Notes under the pieces: model-generated
What the model was told of the DNA's origin: nothing
Database searches by the model: none
What the model saw: only the letters and a program-made list of their open reading frames with translations
Shown here: positions 1-12,849 of the stretch, in pieces
Layout of the letters: every line of letters starts with the position of its first letter
Position numbering within the stretch: the stretch's first letter is position 1
DNA from: Prinia subflava
Taxonomy: Eukaryota > Chordata > Aves > Passeriformes > Cisticolidae
NCBI RefSeq assembly: GCF_021018805.1
Contig: NC_086247.1
Coordinates: forward strand, 62,001-126,000
Reading direction: 5' to 3'
Length of the DNA: 64,000 bases
Position numbers and translations under genes: made by a program

Positions 1-100
1 AGCACCCTGGGACAGTGGAAGATCCCAAGGCAGGAGGGTTGGAACAAGATGGACTTTGTTGCCCCTTCCAACCCAAACCCATCTGGGATTCTCTGGTTGA
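1..100 (+). mobile_element. CR1 LINE 3' end fragment
   Basis: The stretch resembles the 3' tail of avian CR1 retrotransposons in plus orientation: a 'ccttccaacccaaacc' block followed by 'tctgggattctctg', the usual run-up to the short 3' terminal repeats. The element is cut by the window edge, so its length is unknown. The call rests on remembered CR1 consensus, not on a search. Confidence 0.6.
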
Positions 101-1239
101 ACAAGGATATTACTGATGGGACATGTCTTTTTGCAAGATCCCTGTGCATTTTCTACTTGATTTCTTGTTTCAAATGGATATGGGGAGCTGTGTCTGGTGA
201 GCAAAATCGTCCTTCATGTGTACTGGCTGTATAAAGGCAGCACGGATGTAGCTCCCTCCCTTCCCCTCTCTGGGGAAATTTGGCAGCCTGGGTGGGATGC
301 TAACAGCAGGATCTGTCACTGACTCACTGCTTATATCTCTTAAAAGCCAATAAAGCTGCTACAGAGAGAAAGCCACCCCACACACTGTCAGTGGCACATG
401 GCTCCTTGGCCACGTCCCTGGGGTGCATCCCTGCTGCCATGCTTGGGGCCAGAGAAGCAAGGAGGCCGTGGGGACTTCATCCTGTCTCCCTATCCCCTCT
501 CCATTCCTTGCCCTCCTCAGGCCAGAATAGATTCTGTCATGGCCAGTGGCACTGAGATGCTCTAGCATTCTCCTCATGTCCCAGCTGGATGGGCATTCAG
601 CTTGTAGCCTGCATTTGAGGTTTTCAGAAGAGGAAAATCAGGAAATTACAAAAAAAACCCACCATGAAAATAAGCTAAGAATTTTTTTTTACCTTTCCTA
701 TACCAGCACAGTTAATACTAAGGAAATTTAGAGATCTGGACAAAAAAGAGGGAGGTTTAAAGAAAGACTGAGGAGGAATAACCTCATGAAAGCCTTAAAT
801 GAAAAGGCTTCAGAGATGCTGCAGAATCAGACTAGTTAATCAAACTAATTAAATGACTGCAAGATACACTAGTAGCATGGCTCAGTGAAATAAAGAGAAA
901 GAGACAAGAAATTCTCTGCTCTCTTTTTAGAAATACGCTGAATTTTGTTGCTCCTGAAGGTCCAGCCTGTCAGGTTTAAGCCACTTAGAAATCCTTGTTG
1001 TACAGACACAGGAGCCTGTCTTTATTTACCTAGCAATTTCTATAATACACAAACTCTTCCAGTAAATCTTTCTTTAGGATTTAAGTGGTATTTTTAATGG
1101 GCTGAGCTGGCACCCTGATTTTGCCTTCTCTTGTGGAAGCAAGCAAGGCAGTATATCATAAATTAGTTAATTTTCCTTCACAAAGAAGACACTTACTATT
1201 TACTGTCCCTCTTAATAGCTTTCATTTGTTAAAATAGCT
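101..1239. other. Intergenic, no gene seen
   Basis: Only short open frames without recognisable domains are present. The sequence is AT-rich after 600, with A-runs near 650-690. I see no RNA gene or structured repeat beyond the CR1 tail at the window start. Confidence 0.5.
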
Positions 1240-1354
1240 TTCATTTGTTAAAAGATTTCATTTGTTAACTTCTTTGTTGCCAACAGCCAAACTTCCACCT
1301 ACTCGGGCTATAAAAGAGTAGAGAGAGGGAAAAAAAACCAAAAAAAACCCCCAA

Positions 1355-1420
1355 AAACAAAAACCAAACCAAACCAAACCAAACCAAAACAAAACAAAAC
1401 AAAACAAAACAAAACAAAAA
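1355..1420. repeat. AAACC/AAAAC pentamer microsatellite
   Basis: Runs of 'aaacc' pass into 'aaaac' pentamers, followed by A-rich DNA to about 1460. On the minus strand they give low-complexity Phe/Val/Leu-rich frames that are not genes. Confidence 0.85.
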
Positions 1421-2575
1421 CACAAAAAAACCAAAAAAACAAACCAACAAAAAAACAAACCTCCATCTCAACAACCCCATAATGCCCATAATGCCAGCTG
1501 GCCTTACCAATCTGAGCCCTTACATACAATAAACAAAACCAAAACCCCAATAATACGTTTCAGAAGTCTGTTTTAAAAAGCTAATTAAATTAATTCTACC
1601 TCAAATACAAACAAATCCATCCATTAAGTTATCTTCACTTCAAACCCAAGTTACACGAAATAAATACCAAAAAATAAACCAAAACACCACATATCACCGA
1701 ATAATGTAATGTCGTATAAAAACCACATACACAACGCGACATTCCCGTTCCAGGGAATGAATGTGCCGGGAGCGCTCCCCTCGAGGCGTTCGGGGCCGGG
1801 GCAGAGGCGCCTCAAACGCAGCAGCACAGCCCAATTTAAACCCCTCCAATGCTGCCAAAGCTGAGCTTTGCTTCAGTTCAAGCCCTGAAACTGAGGCAAC
1901 AGCGAGCGCTCACCTCACCCTAAACCAACAGAACGGCAAATAAATGTATTCTCCTCTTCAAGTTAATCCCCGACAAGAACAGAAAAGGAGCTTGTTTCCT
2001 CAAATAAAGCTCTCCAATGATGGGAAAAGGGAGATTTTTATCTCAATTCAAACCCTTTTAAAAGAGCAACAACGAGGCTTCGCAGCCACTTTAAACCATA
2101 GCATGATAAAAATGGGGGAGTTACCCTCAATTCAAACCCCAAATACAACATTTCCTCCCTTCTATTTAAAATAGAACACAGGGATTCCCTGTCAACTGAT
2201 ACCCTTAACACCCTGAAAAAGCTAAGTTTTCCTTCAATCAATACCCCTAAAATCCCAGGTGAAGGGGAATTCCCCCCAGTTTAAACACACAATAACAAAA
2301 GAGGAGCTTATTCCCTTAATTTAAACTCCCTTTCTCCTCATAAGCCCCCATTTTTTTCTGGGGCCACCAGGGAGGGATTGGCAAGATAAAATTGAAAAGG
2401 GAAAGGAGGAAATTCCCTGTACAAACCCACCCTGGCTCAGCTGCTGCTGCCCCGTCTAGCACAAAGGTTTGCCCCCAGCACCTCCTTCAAGCAATGCCCC
2501 ACACCCAAGTGCACCCAGTGCTCCCCCAGAGCCAAGGAGAGGCTCTGACCATCATGAGACACCCCCGGAGCCCAG

Positions 2576-2695
2576 CACAAGCCCCTCTCCTCCGGCAGCT
2601 CCAGCCCAAAGGGAGCACAAGCCCCTCTCCTCCGGCAGCTCCAGCCCAAAGGGAGCACAAGCCCCTCTCCTCCGGCAGCTCCAGCCCAAAGGGAG
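2576..2695. repeat. 40-bp minisatellite, three near-perfect copies
   Basis: The 40-bp unit beginning 'cacaagcccctctcctcc' repeats at 2576, 2616 and 2656 with almost no divergence. It is GC-rich and lies inside repeat unit R1. I do not see it in the R2 or R3 copies. The near identity implies recent expansion. Confidence 0.9.
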
Positions 2696-3480
2696 CTGAG
2701 GGAACCCCTCCTAAAGCAGCCTCGGCAGGAGCTGCCCCTCGTCATCTTTCCAGCTCTCCCTGGGGCTGCTGCCACTCCACCCTAGTGGAGACCAAGAAAA
2801 GAAATGGGACGGGCAGCACGACACTGCTATTAAAATATAATAGGGAACAGGACAGAAAGATACAGTGAGAAACAATGGCCCACAGAGCACGAAAGAGCGA
2901 CGGAATAAAAAAGGAAGAGGGATCCTGAGAGAGGCATGGAGGACAGAGAGTAGGACAGAACAGATAAGAAGCACAAACAGATAAAAGGACAGAGTAACAC
3001 GGAAGGAATATCAGGGAGGACCTGGGCCAGAATGAGAAAATGAGGGGCAGTGAGCAGAGCTGAGCAGTAAACACACACTATTTTTATTTCTTTCATATAG
3101 ATCTTATTTTCTTACATTTTTCAAGCCTTTTATTTTTAAAATTTATATATAGAAAAGTTACATTTGTAGTTCCAATTCCTGTAAAATTTCTTATATTCTA
3201 AAATCTTGTATATAATAGATCCATTTTTATTTGAAAATCAAGTTCTATACAAATCAATATTGTACATACAAAAATGAGAAACTTTACAGTTTTTAGTGCA
3301 TAAATGAATATGAGCAGAAATTCTGTATTTATTTTAGGTCTGATGATGTCCACAGTTGCACAAGCATAGTGTGACAGTAATAATATTACCATCTATATTT
3401 AATACTAGGATATTTTGAATGGCAATATACAGCAAACCAAGTATGTGTCATAATCTGCTATTCAAAGAAAACTAATAATA

Positions 3481-5220
3481 AGCTGAAACAAATTATTTTT
3501 CTAACACAGTAGGCCCATGAAAGCAAAACTGACTGAAGAACACAGGGTTTTCTTACTGAGGCAGAGCAAGGTGTTACTACCTGTCCAGAAGAAATTCATA
3601 ATAATCCCCTAAAAATACAGAAAACCATTTTTTTTTAAATTAAAAATATGATCACACCGTTAAATTATCACATTGGCAATATTCACTGTTTTTCAGGTAT
3701 TACGTTCAGGTTGATTTAATACATTTTTCACAGCATACACAAACAAATATTCAGAATGCCTAAGTACCTTCCCTGCCTTGGCACAGATTCTCCTCAGAAG
3801 CAGCCAGGACTCAGAGATATTGTAATTGCTCACCAGAGAGCATTGCCATGTCACTGTCACAAAAAAAGCAATCTCGGCCAACTTCCTGTGCCCCAGACTC
3901 ACCTTAAGGGTTTACCGTGTGTTTTATATAAACCAAAAATGTAAGTTATTTACTGGAATTGTTTTGAAATACAAAACAGAATAAAATGTCTAAGTGCTTA
4001 AGCATCTTAAGCATTAATTTGAATAGTTTTGTATGGCACATATGAAATATCTCAGTTCTACATAGTACAGCTGCAAGAAACCACATGATAATTTTCTTAG
4101 AGAAGGAGAATGGAACCAATTTTTTCCTTGTTTATTCCTATCAATGGAATATTGAGCACAAGAACATAGTGTATAAAATGTATTGGTGTTCTTGGACATG
4201 AAAATATTGGAAAGACAGGCATACACCTTAAAGGTGGCTGTGGGTTAGACTTGATGAACACCTGCCAGCCTTCCCCCTCAGCATTTTCTCTAGTATGGTT
4301 AAGACGGGGAGCTACATACAGTGCTCCAGGTATGACCAGGGGATATCAGGAAGCACAGCAGTGCTAAGACACTTAATTTAAACAAAAAAATAAATTGGAT
4401 TTCAGCTTTTGAGGTCACTTTATCTGGCAGTAGTGCAGTAGGATTCCCGAGGATGCTGTTCTACTGTAGAACCAACTTAGAGCTCCCATTTGCTATTCTG
4501 CAAGAGCAGTTCAAACAGGATGCAGCCCTTGTTGCTGAGATGCACCCAGAATGCTGGGCTGTGTTGTTAGTGAAGGTTAGAGCTGTTAGTGAAGCTGTGT
4601 TTTCCACGGTGTTATCTGCTTGCTTGAACGTCATTTCCCCGTGGTTACTAATTTCCTGCTTGTGCATGAAATCAATGCATCAATTTACTTCCTGACCCAC
4701 TAAGCTTATTTTGCTTTTTATTTAAGCCAAAGGAGAGTGCAAATCAATTCAAAATTGTTCTGCAGCTGCTGAATTATTCTCTACATCATGTCTTTACCAA
4801 TGCTGAGGGGCACCATCATGCAGCTGCTTATAGGAACTGGACTTCATCTCACTGAGTGAATGGCGAAGGATCAGTCCCTGCATATTAACACTGTGGGAAA
4901 AGGGAAGATCTTTCAACTCTGGTCTTTCTTAAAGAGATGTACTGTATAAAATGTTGCAACTATATCAAAGATGAAAAAGAAGCAGCGGTTTCTAGAATTA
5001 GACTCCAGTACTATGCTTCACAGCATTAAAAAGGTCAAAATTATGGATAAATATTTTGCATTCCATATTACCACTACACTACAATTTGGGCAATTATTTA
5101 TATATTCAATATGTAATGGGATGAGGTTGGAATTGAAGATTTCAGACATGCCAAGGCTACACTCAGGGAGCTTTTTGCTGCCATTCTTATCCTTTTTTAA
5201 TGACCTATCATTCTTGAACC
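3481..5220. other. Intergenic, no gene seen
   Basis: AT-rich DNA with only short open frames and no domain I recognise on either strand. Nothing looks like a splice-flanked exon of a known family. Confidence 0.45.
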
Positions 5221-5224
5221 ACCC

Positions 5225-5335
5225 CCTGAGCTGGGCAGCTGGCTGTAGGTGATTCTGCTGGAGCAAGGGCTTGAGCCCAGTGGCCTCCAGAGTTCCCTGC
5301 CAGCCTTGGCCACCGTGTGATGTGGTGAAGTGTTT
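5225..5335 (+). mobile_element. CR1-like 3' end fragment
   Basis: The order 'gattctgctggagcaagggcttg' then 'cctccagagttccctgccagcc' follows the 3' region of CR1 elements in plus orientation (a 'tggactagatgacctccagagg'-like segment, diverged). The boundaries are approximate and no terminal repeat is clear. Confidence 0.5.
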
Positions 5336-5714
5336 CCTGAGAGAGTTTCTTTCCCTTGTTAAACCGCGTGTATCTTGACCCATGAGTGTTTTCTCACATT
5401 TGCCTTTGTGACTTTCTCCCCTGTCCCCCTGAGGGAGTGGGAGTGGGCAGCAGGATGAGGGGTCACCTGCCAGCAGGGCCACCCCCTCCCACCCCTGAAG
5501 GGGCTGCAATCTGCAGAGAAGCTGGGTGGGAGCACAGGCAAAGCAAGAGGCCACACTGTGCCCTGTACCCTGCACTTGGCTAGTGGCATCAAGTGTGCCT
5601 TGCAGCTGTAATGAGCAGGAGGAGAGAAGTCTGAGGGGATGCTGAGCCTGGGAAAAGGCAAGAAGAAAGCCAAATTGGTCTACTTCCAATGAGCAAGTGT
5701 CCTGGGTAACCCAG

Positions 5715-6390
5715 GATGTTATTGTAGTTGTAATAAATGAGTATGGTTCATGCTAAATTGTAACTTTATATATATAATCAATAGAATTGTAATTTTATAT
5801 TTAATCAATATTAGCAAAATTAGTAAAACTAACTTCAGATAAAGACGTAGTGTTAGAAGAGCCCCCCTTTTTCCTTGGCAAAATACCATGAGAAAACAGG
5901 ACATAAGACCAAGGACAGTTAGGGAGTAGTGTCCTTGAAGATGCTAAAAAGAGATTGAGAAGAGTCCACGAAAACTGAGATAAGCCCAGATGTCCAGATT
6001 TTCATTTCTTTTTTTGTTATAATGGAAATTAACTATTTAGGTACACATATATAACTTGCAAGGTCATACAAAGGACACACGAGGAAGAGGAGTAGTCTTC
6101 ATCACCTGCGACCACCACAAGGAGTCAGACGACCCTCATGAAACACCTGGAGCATGCGCGATGAAGAAAGTGACGCAGACTTCAAGAATTGAAACTGAGA
6201 GGAAACCCTTGAAGATGAGAGGAGATGGGGTGTTAACTATAGTATAAAACTATAGATGGAATAAGCTTTGATTCGTACATGGAGTAGGGTCTTAAACCCT
6301 GCACATGTACCCGGGCGCCTGCCTTTTGCTCGTGCTTTATCGGATTGGACCCATTCACTGCCAAATTACTTTTATAAAGAATGGAATACA
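5715..6390 (+). mobile_element. Probable solo LTR of an avian endogenous retrovirus
   Basis: The block starts near 'tgttattgtagttgtaataa', has an AT-rich first half and ends in a C-rich segment ('cacatgtacccgggcgcctg', then 'ggattggacccattcac') that resembles the U5 end of avian LTRs. No internal retroviral genes flank it, so a solo LTR is the simplest reading. I could not confirm a target-site duplication. Boundaries are approximate. Confidence 0.5.
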
Positions 6391-6394
6391 TTTT

Positions 6395-7255
6395 TATTTA
6401 AATGTAACCTTTTATTTAAGTATATTCATTTCAATTAAAAGTTGCTGCTAGATTTAACTTGGATGTTTTGGGGACCTTTTCATTTACAACATAGTCCATA
6501 TCTATCTGTGCCCAAAACTGTTATTATCTTTTTAAGATCCAGTGCCATGGCTGGAAGTTGACACTCAAGGGACAGGGGTTTCTGGGGTTCCTTTGCAAAG
6601 TCAGGGGTCTCTCAGGCAGACCCCTCTTACCTTGTGGTCTTTGCTCAAGGCAGAAGCTTTGCTTTGGGTTTTTCTGTTGGTTCCCGTCCTGCCCCCAGTT
6701 TTGTTCCTCTTTTGCATCTTGCTCTGCCTCAATGCAAATTCCAGGAGTGCCTGCCAGCAGCAGTGTGCCAGAAAGAAGAGTGGCCTTGCTCCAGTCTGAG
6801 TTGCCCACAGCTTGCCAGCAGTGCCCAGCTGAGGCAAGAAGGCATCAAATCACCCCAGCCCAGCTGCTCTGCTTTGCCTTGCCTTGCTGTTCTCTGCCAC
6901 AATGAAGGCAGAATCCCTCCATGGGTTCTAGCTGTTAGCTGAGTATCACCTGCCGGAATGGGCCAGCTGCCTTTGCTGCCTTTGCTGCCTTTGCTGATGC
7001 AGAGAGGAGTAGGGAGGAAGGCTGACTCTGTTTTCCCTTTGTCTCCCTAAACAGGGCTGCCCATGGCAGATGCCATCTTGAAAGGGGGGAGTACCACCTA
7101 GGGTTTGTCTTTGTTCCTGTGGAGTTTGTGGGATTTAGCAATTCTGTATCTATTCTGCTTACTTATTTCCACCAGTAATGACATGAGAGTAGATATAAGA
7201 GGATTGTGAACCCTGAACCTCATCTTGACCTCCAGGGGACTGCATGTTGAGTTTC
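6395..7255. other. Intergenic, no gene seen
   Basis: GC content rises from about 6540. Several overlapping short open frames occur on both strands, but none has a recognisable domain. At 6967-6996 there is a short tandem of 'tttgctgcc'. This is the left flank of the CD1 array. Confidence 0.4.
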
Positions 7256-8660
7256 GTCACATGCACCTGCACAGGACAGAGGGCTGTGAATGGCCTCTCA
7301 GCTGCTCAGCACAAAGTGACCAGCAGTCGTCTCCGGGGAGGCCATGGGGACAAGTGATCACCTCACAGGACTGCAGAGCCAAAAGCCCCCTTGTCTCTTC
7401 CCTCCCTGGCTGCCCCATGGCTGCGCTTTGCCATCCTGACAGCCAAACACTCTCCTCCGGGTCTAGGACTAGAGGGAGGGATGTGGACCTTGTGGTGGCA
7501 TAGCTGGACATCCCCTGTGTCATGCTGCTGGGGAAGCTGATGTCATTTCTGGGCCTGCCAGGCCACCACAGCAACCCTACTTCTCTCTGGGACAGCTCCA
7601 TGGAAAGGAAGGGGTTTGGTGTCCCTTTGTCCCATGTGTGACTCAGTGTCATGGGGTACTGGAGCTCAGCCTGCAGCAGCTCCATGTGGGCCTTCCCCAT
7701 GTCCCTACAGCTGGAGACACCAGAAATGGTGACATGGAGCGGTGACACCTGGTCCCAGCTGTGCTTGGAAGGGTCACGTACCTTGATACATGGATAGCTC
7801 TGCCCCTGTTGTGTTTGGTTGTTACCAGGGCACCCCACCTCAGGCTTGCCCAAGGCTGTGGTTTCAGCTCTGCCTTTGCCCTCAACATGGGCACTGCCAG
7901 GAAAAGGGGAGAGAAACTGCAGGAGGGAGGAGCAGTGGATACAGGACATTGTGGGGTGAGGCTGGCTCTGGTCCCCACATTGTCCCTCCAGCACTGGACA
8001 CTGCTGCCAGTTTGAACAGAGCAGGGGGATGGCTCCCACCATTTCTGCTCCATGCACAGGGGCCTCTTGGAGAGGGGGACTGGGTTCATCACCAAAGCTG
8101 GTGGGAAGGAAAGGGGAGGTGCCAGGCTGCAGCTGATCCCCAGGCCCTCCCCTGTGGGGGTGTTTAGGGCAGAGTTCAGGCTCCCCTACACGGTGGGGTG
8201 CAGGTAAGCAGAGAGGCAGCTCCCAGGCCCCATGGCATGGATAGAGCTTTGTGGAAAGGGGAAAGCTGCATATTCCAGTGCAGCTCCCTGGAATGGGCTT
8301 GATGGTGGGGTCCCATCCCAGCTTGAAGATCCTGTCCAGCCAACTGCCACTGCTCCAGGAGTCTGATGACTGTCAGAGGGAAACAGCCCTTTCCAGGCCC
8401 TGCAGCCCATCTTTCCTCTTGGGGACCACCATGCTATAGCTGCTCTAGTCCCTTCACTTCTTGCACCCCAAGAAGAGCTCCTGGAGGACTGCTCCCTCCA
8501 GCTGTTCCTGCAGCCATCCCTGACCCCACAGCTGTGGTCTGGGCTGGAAGTGCTCATCACCTCAGCTCTGGGAAGTCCCTTCCCCAGGATGATACCAGCA
8601 GTGCTGAGGGGTCAAGGGATATTACCATCAGCTTTTCTCCTTCACTGTCTTGCCCCTCAG

Positions 8661-8765
8661 AACTTTCCAAGGCCATGGCCCAGCTCTCCTGCAGGCTTGC
8701 CACATCACTGGCTCATGTACCTGTGGCCCATCAGAGTGGCCTGGCTGTGGGATGGCTGGGAGGTG
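8661..8765 (+). pseudogene. Relic CD1 alpha3 (Ig C1) exon, unit 1
   Basis: The DNA aligns by eye with the alpha3 exon of the intact CD1 gene 2 kb downstream. Shared blocks are 'cagct...cttgccacatcactggct' and 'gtggcctggctgtgggatggc', corresponding to the Cys-His-Val-Thr-Gly and Val-Ala-Trp-Leu-Arg-Asp-Gly region. A pyrimidine-rich acceptor-like 'cttgcccctcag' precedes it. The rest of the Ig domain is not recognisable and the frame is lost. It is best read as the remnant of an older CD1 copy whose other exons have eroded. Confidence 0.6.
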
Positions 8766-9357
8766 AGAAAGAGGCATGGGACCAGTGCACAGCCTGGGGG
8801 CACAGAGAGGCCAGGCATGAGGCCCTGTGGTGGGAATAGGGCTTTCCTGCCCTGGGGGAAAAACAGCCGTGTTGTTATGAACCCAGCTGGCAGCTCAGAG
8901 CAGGTGGCAATGTGTGTTCTACGTAGGGCCAGGTATGCCAGGCACAAGCAAGCGACATTCCTGCCAGGGCAATGGATGCAGCACATGGCCAAGTGACACG
9001 TCCACCTGACGGGGTAGAACAGAGGACTCAGTTCACCCACATCACCCTGATTGTCAAGGTGCTGCTGCTGCAGCCATGAGGGACCGCTCCTGCATGCAAT
9101 GAAATGACCTTGCTCACAATCAAATTCCCCAGCACTCACAGGGAAACTCAGGATGCCACAGCTCACTCCTTGTGGGAACCTCAGAGCCCTCCCCTAAACC
9201 TCAGTGCCAGCCCCATTGGCTGCCAGGGCCATTGGCACCAGCAGTGCTGCCCAGGCAGAGCCAGCCTGAGGAGACAACTGCAGCCACATCTCCCAGCAGT
9301 CTGTTCTTGCTGCTGCTGCACCCACTGCTGCACACTCGGGGCCTCCCTGCTGGAACT

Positions 9358-11245
9358 ATGCAGTCCCCTTGCTGCTGCTTGCTCTCCCTCCTCCTCTACC
9401 TCGTCCTCCTCTCTGGGACATGGGCAGACCTGGAGGGTAAGTGGGACCCCTGGCTCATACACATCTACCTCCATGGGACTCCATAGGAGAGAGGCTTCCT
9501 GCTCCCCACCCACCCTGGGCACTGCTTCCTCACTCCTCCTTGTCCCCTGGCTCCACACCTCCTCCTCAGCAGGGATGCAGCCACCCCAGGTGGGAGCAGG
9601 GGATGGGAACTGGGGCTGCAAAGGCTGAAAGGGGCTTATGGGGGGCCCAGGGATCCCTGCAACCTCAAGGACCCATCCCTCAGCTCCTCCACTTTCCTCA
9701 GCCCTCTTCTCCCAGTCCCATCTCCTCCCTGTCAAGCCTTGTCTCATGTAGGGACCTTCACTCTCCGGCTGCTCCAGACCTCCACCTTCCAGAACACCTC
9801 ATTTGTGGACATGGAGGGGCTGGCTCTGCTAGAAGACATCAAACTTGGTTCTCTTGATAAACGCACATGGTCCATCCACTTCTGCCAGCCCTGGGTGCAC
9901 TCAGCCCTGCCACGAGCTCACTGGGACACCACTGAAAACCTGGTTAAGGTCTATTTGCAGGAGTTCAAGCATTTGGTCAATGAAAGGGCCATGCAAAGGG
10001 ATGTCCCCTGTGAGTACCCAGTCTTCACTGCATCCCCTTTCTGAAAAGCAGCTGGGAGGTGGGGAAGGATCTGACAGTGCTGGTGCTGTATAGGAGACAC
10101 TGACCATGGCTGCAGGAAGGCAGTCCCAGCCCCTCATGCAACCTCTGTCTCCTCTCTGCTCCACCAGACCCCTTTGTGATTCAGTGCATGGGAGGCTGCA
10201 TACTGTACCCCAACAGAACCTCCCAGGCCTTTGCCTACGTGGGATACAATGGTCAGGATTTCCTCAGCTTTGACACAAATAATCCCACCTGGACTTTCTC
10301 CCAGAACACCACGTTGTCACAGCATGTCAAGGCATTTCTTCAGAACTACACTGCTGTGAGGGACATAGTGGAAATGATCCTCAATGATACTTGTGTCGAT
10401 GACATGAAGATGTTCCTGCAGTATGGGAGGGCAGCTCTGGAGAGACAAGGTGAGACCACCCTGACCCTGCAACAGCCACCCCCACACCGGGGCCCAGCCG
10501 TGCCCCCCTGGGGCCTGCCCCACCCCTCTGCTCCCATTCCCCAGAGCTGCCTGTGGCCACGGTCTTCGCCCGCGGCCCCAGCCTAGGCCAGCTGCTGCTC
10601 GTTTGCCACGTCACTGGCTTCTACCCGCGTCCCATCAGCGTGGCCTGGCTGCGGGATGGCCAGGAGGTGCCTCCGGGGCCGGCGCTCAACACCAGCCCCA
10701 TCCTGCCCAACGCTGACCTCACCTACCAGCTCCGCAGCATCCTGGCCGTGGCCCCCCGGGACGGGCACAGCTACGTCTGCCGTGTGCGCCACCACAGCCT
10801 GGGCACCCGCAGCCTCCTCATCCCATGGGGTAGGTGTCACCCTCGGGGAGGAGATGGGGGTCCTGAGCCACCCTGCCCCACACGATGGAGCAAAACCCAG
10901 AAAGTTCATGGCAGCTCCTCCTTATGTTTCCCAGGGAACTCCGAAGTGGTGCTGATCACAGGGCTCGTGGCCGGGCTGCTTGCAGCCGTGGCCATGGCTG
11001 CCGTGGTGGTGCTTTGGGTGTGGAGACAAAGGTGAGTCCCTCCCTGCCCCATGGAGCAGCAGTGAGAGAGGAGGGGAGGAAACACCCAGGGGATTTCTGC
11101 ACCGAGCAGCAAAGCTCTGGCTTTGGCCTTGACAGATGCTGTCTGCACTCCCACAAGGTCTCTGCCATGGAGCATCCAGCTGTCCTTCTCTCATTTCAGA
11201 AGCACCAGGCAATGGAGGAATCAAAGTCCAGGAACTCCATCCTGA
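9358..11245 (+). CDS. CD1: CD1 antigen-presenting glycoprotein, copy 1
   Basis: Six coding exons with GT/AG borders: 9358-9436, 9752-10009, 10168-10449, 10545-10829, 10935-11031, 11200-11245 (1047 nt, 348 aa). Exon 1 encodes a signal peptide ending Gly-Thr-Trp-Ala. Exons 2 and 3 encode the alpha1 and alpha2 groove domains (residues 27-112 and 113-206), with the alpha2 disulfide pair in GGC and NDTC. Exon 4 is the alpha3 Ig domain (CHVTGFYP, YVCRVRHH). Exon 5 is the membrane segment and exon 6 a short tail. Sequons: NTS, NRT, NTT, NYT, NDT and an alpha3 NTS. CD1 proteins present lipids to T cells with beta2-microglobulin. Blocks such as LLLVCHVTGFYP favour CD1 over classical MHC I. The frame is open upstream of 9358, but this Met gives the best signal peptide. 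The tail lacks a YxxPhi endosomal motif. Confidence 0.88.
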
Positions 11246-11782
11246 GCAAAGGAGCTTAGTTCAGCAGGGAGCCAACAGTCCCCATTCCCTCCCACTGCCT
11301 TCACAGCAACTTTTTCTGCTTCAACTAAGTTTTAGGTGTTGCCAGTTGCAAGACTTAACTTGATTCAGAGATGCACAAGAGAAACCTGGCAAGAGAAACC
11401 TGAGCTGTTGATGCACTTGAACTTTCTAAACAGACACAAATTCATTCTGAGACCTTCTCATTTGTTACACATGATCATCTCTTAGCTTGTGGCACTGGCC
11501 AGTCCACCTACTGATGCTCTAGGGCACCTCAATGCCCAGTGGCAAATTCTTCTGGTTCTACTTCAGTAACGGTTTTGTCAGAAGCTGGAAAGCTGTCTCC
11601 TTCAACTGGTATATTTTTTCCTAAAAATTGCCTTTATTAACCATATTGCAGAAATAATTGTGCTGAGACTGAACAGTTCCACACAGACTAACAGAACCTG
11701 GCCAGGAATGGCTTTAAAAAGTGCTGAGTAACACTGAAACTCTGGTGAAATGTGTGGGAGCTGCAGATGAGTATGAAATGGA

Positions 11783-11788
11783 AATAAA
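11783..11788 (+). promoter_or_regulatory. Candidate CD1 copy 1 poly(A) signal
   Basis: AATAAA lies about 540 bases after the CD1 stop codon in AT-rich DNA, and the equivalent hexamer is present in unit 2. It would give a 3' UTR of about 0.55 kb. Confidence 0.5.
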
Positions 11789-12849
11789 CCATTCATATTT
11801 TTACTAAGGTCATGTGCCTTTCCTTAGCAGCTGATTGGACTTGGAGGGGTTTTGATCAGCCCTATACGGAAGCTGAAAGACTGCCAAATTATTGGCACTA
11901 ATTGCAGAAAGCACCAAGGCATGGGGAAAAAACAGTACATGTGTGCCTGTGCATATATGAACATGTTCTCACATATTGCATGGAAACAAGCAACTGTGCA
12001 CATGGGGGTAAAGTGACCCCAAGGCTTCTAATAAAGGAGAAAAAAGAAGCCCATTCCATCAAAGATAGCAGAGTTCACACACACAGAGGAAGGCATGTAG
12101 TTCATGCTCCCAATCAACTTGAACATGTTGCTTCAAAAGGTTTGGTTTCACTGGACAACTTCCGAGAAAGTTTCCCAGGATAAGTCTGGCAGCCAAGTGC
12201 GAGCCAGAAAACCTGGCTGGCTTGTGGCCATATCCACCACAAATCCAACAGTGCTCGTTCTCCCCTGGCCAGAACCTGGAAACCACAATGCTGGGGGGAG
12301 GACTGCAATTCCCTAGCAGCCAGAGTCACCTGCGGGCATCACAGGACTCAAGGACTTCGCTGCAAGAGGAGTGACCCCAAGCTTCTCCCAGCCCCTGCCG
12401 AATGGGGACAGACAGATGAAACTCTCAGGCGTGGCCGTGCCTCTCTGCAGGCTCAGCACCCACAGGGCAAACGGGGCAATTCCTCCCCCAGGCGGAGTGG
12501 GACATCCTGCAGCAGCCACGGGACCAGGCAGACCTGAGAGCAGGTGCCACCACTGAGGAAACATGTTGAGGAAAGCTGTTCATGTGAAATGATCTCCCAA
12601 GAGACCCTACGGCAGCACACCCACAAACACCTGGTACCAGGGGGGGTCTGCAAGTGTTTGCTCACGTCCCCTAAGGTATTTACAATAACATGCCCCACCC
12701 AGGCATTTTTAGAGGGTTCCTAGGGCACCTCACCACAGCCCAGTGCGGCGGATGCTGCTGCTCACCCACCCACCCAGTACAGCCCCAGAGGCACTGCATC
12801 CCCGGCCACCCCACCCCAACTCACCCAGACACAGCCTGGGGGGTTGCAG

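Larger units (their letters stand above)
1240..3480. repeat. Long dispersed repeat unit, copy R1
   Basis: This block shares several collinear patches with 20.6-24.0 kb and 38.0-39.5 kb. Positions about 1256-1285 match about 21426-21450 (a 'ttgttaacttctttgttgcc' block). About 1500-1790 match about 22650-22925, including 'aataatacgtttcagaag' and 'gaatgaatgtgccggg'. About 3180-3480 match about 39155-39465. Between about 1320 and 2350 the plus strand is strongly depleted of G. No coding potential is convincing. It could be an old retroelement, a segmental duplication or a large satellite-like unit. Confidence 0.6.

Noticed and set aside
5018..5689. 223-codon minus-strand frame
   Set aside because: It crosses a plus-oriented CR1 3' end and shows no family motif, so it is a chance frame.
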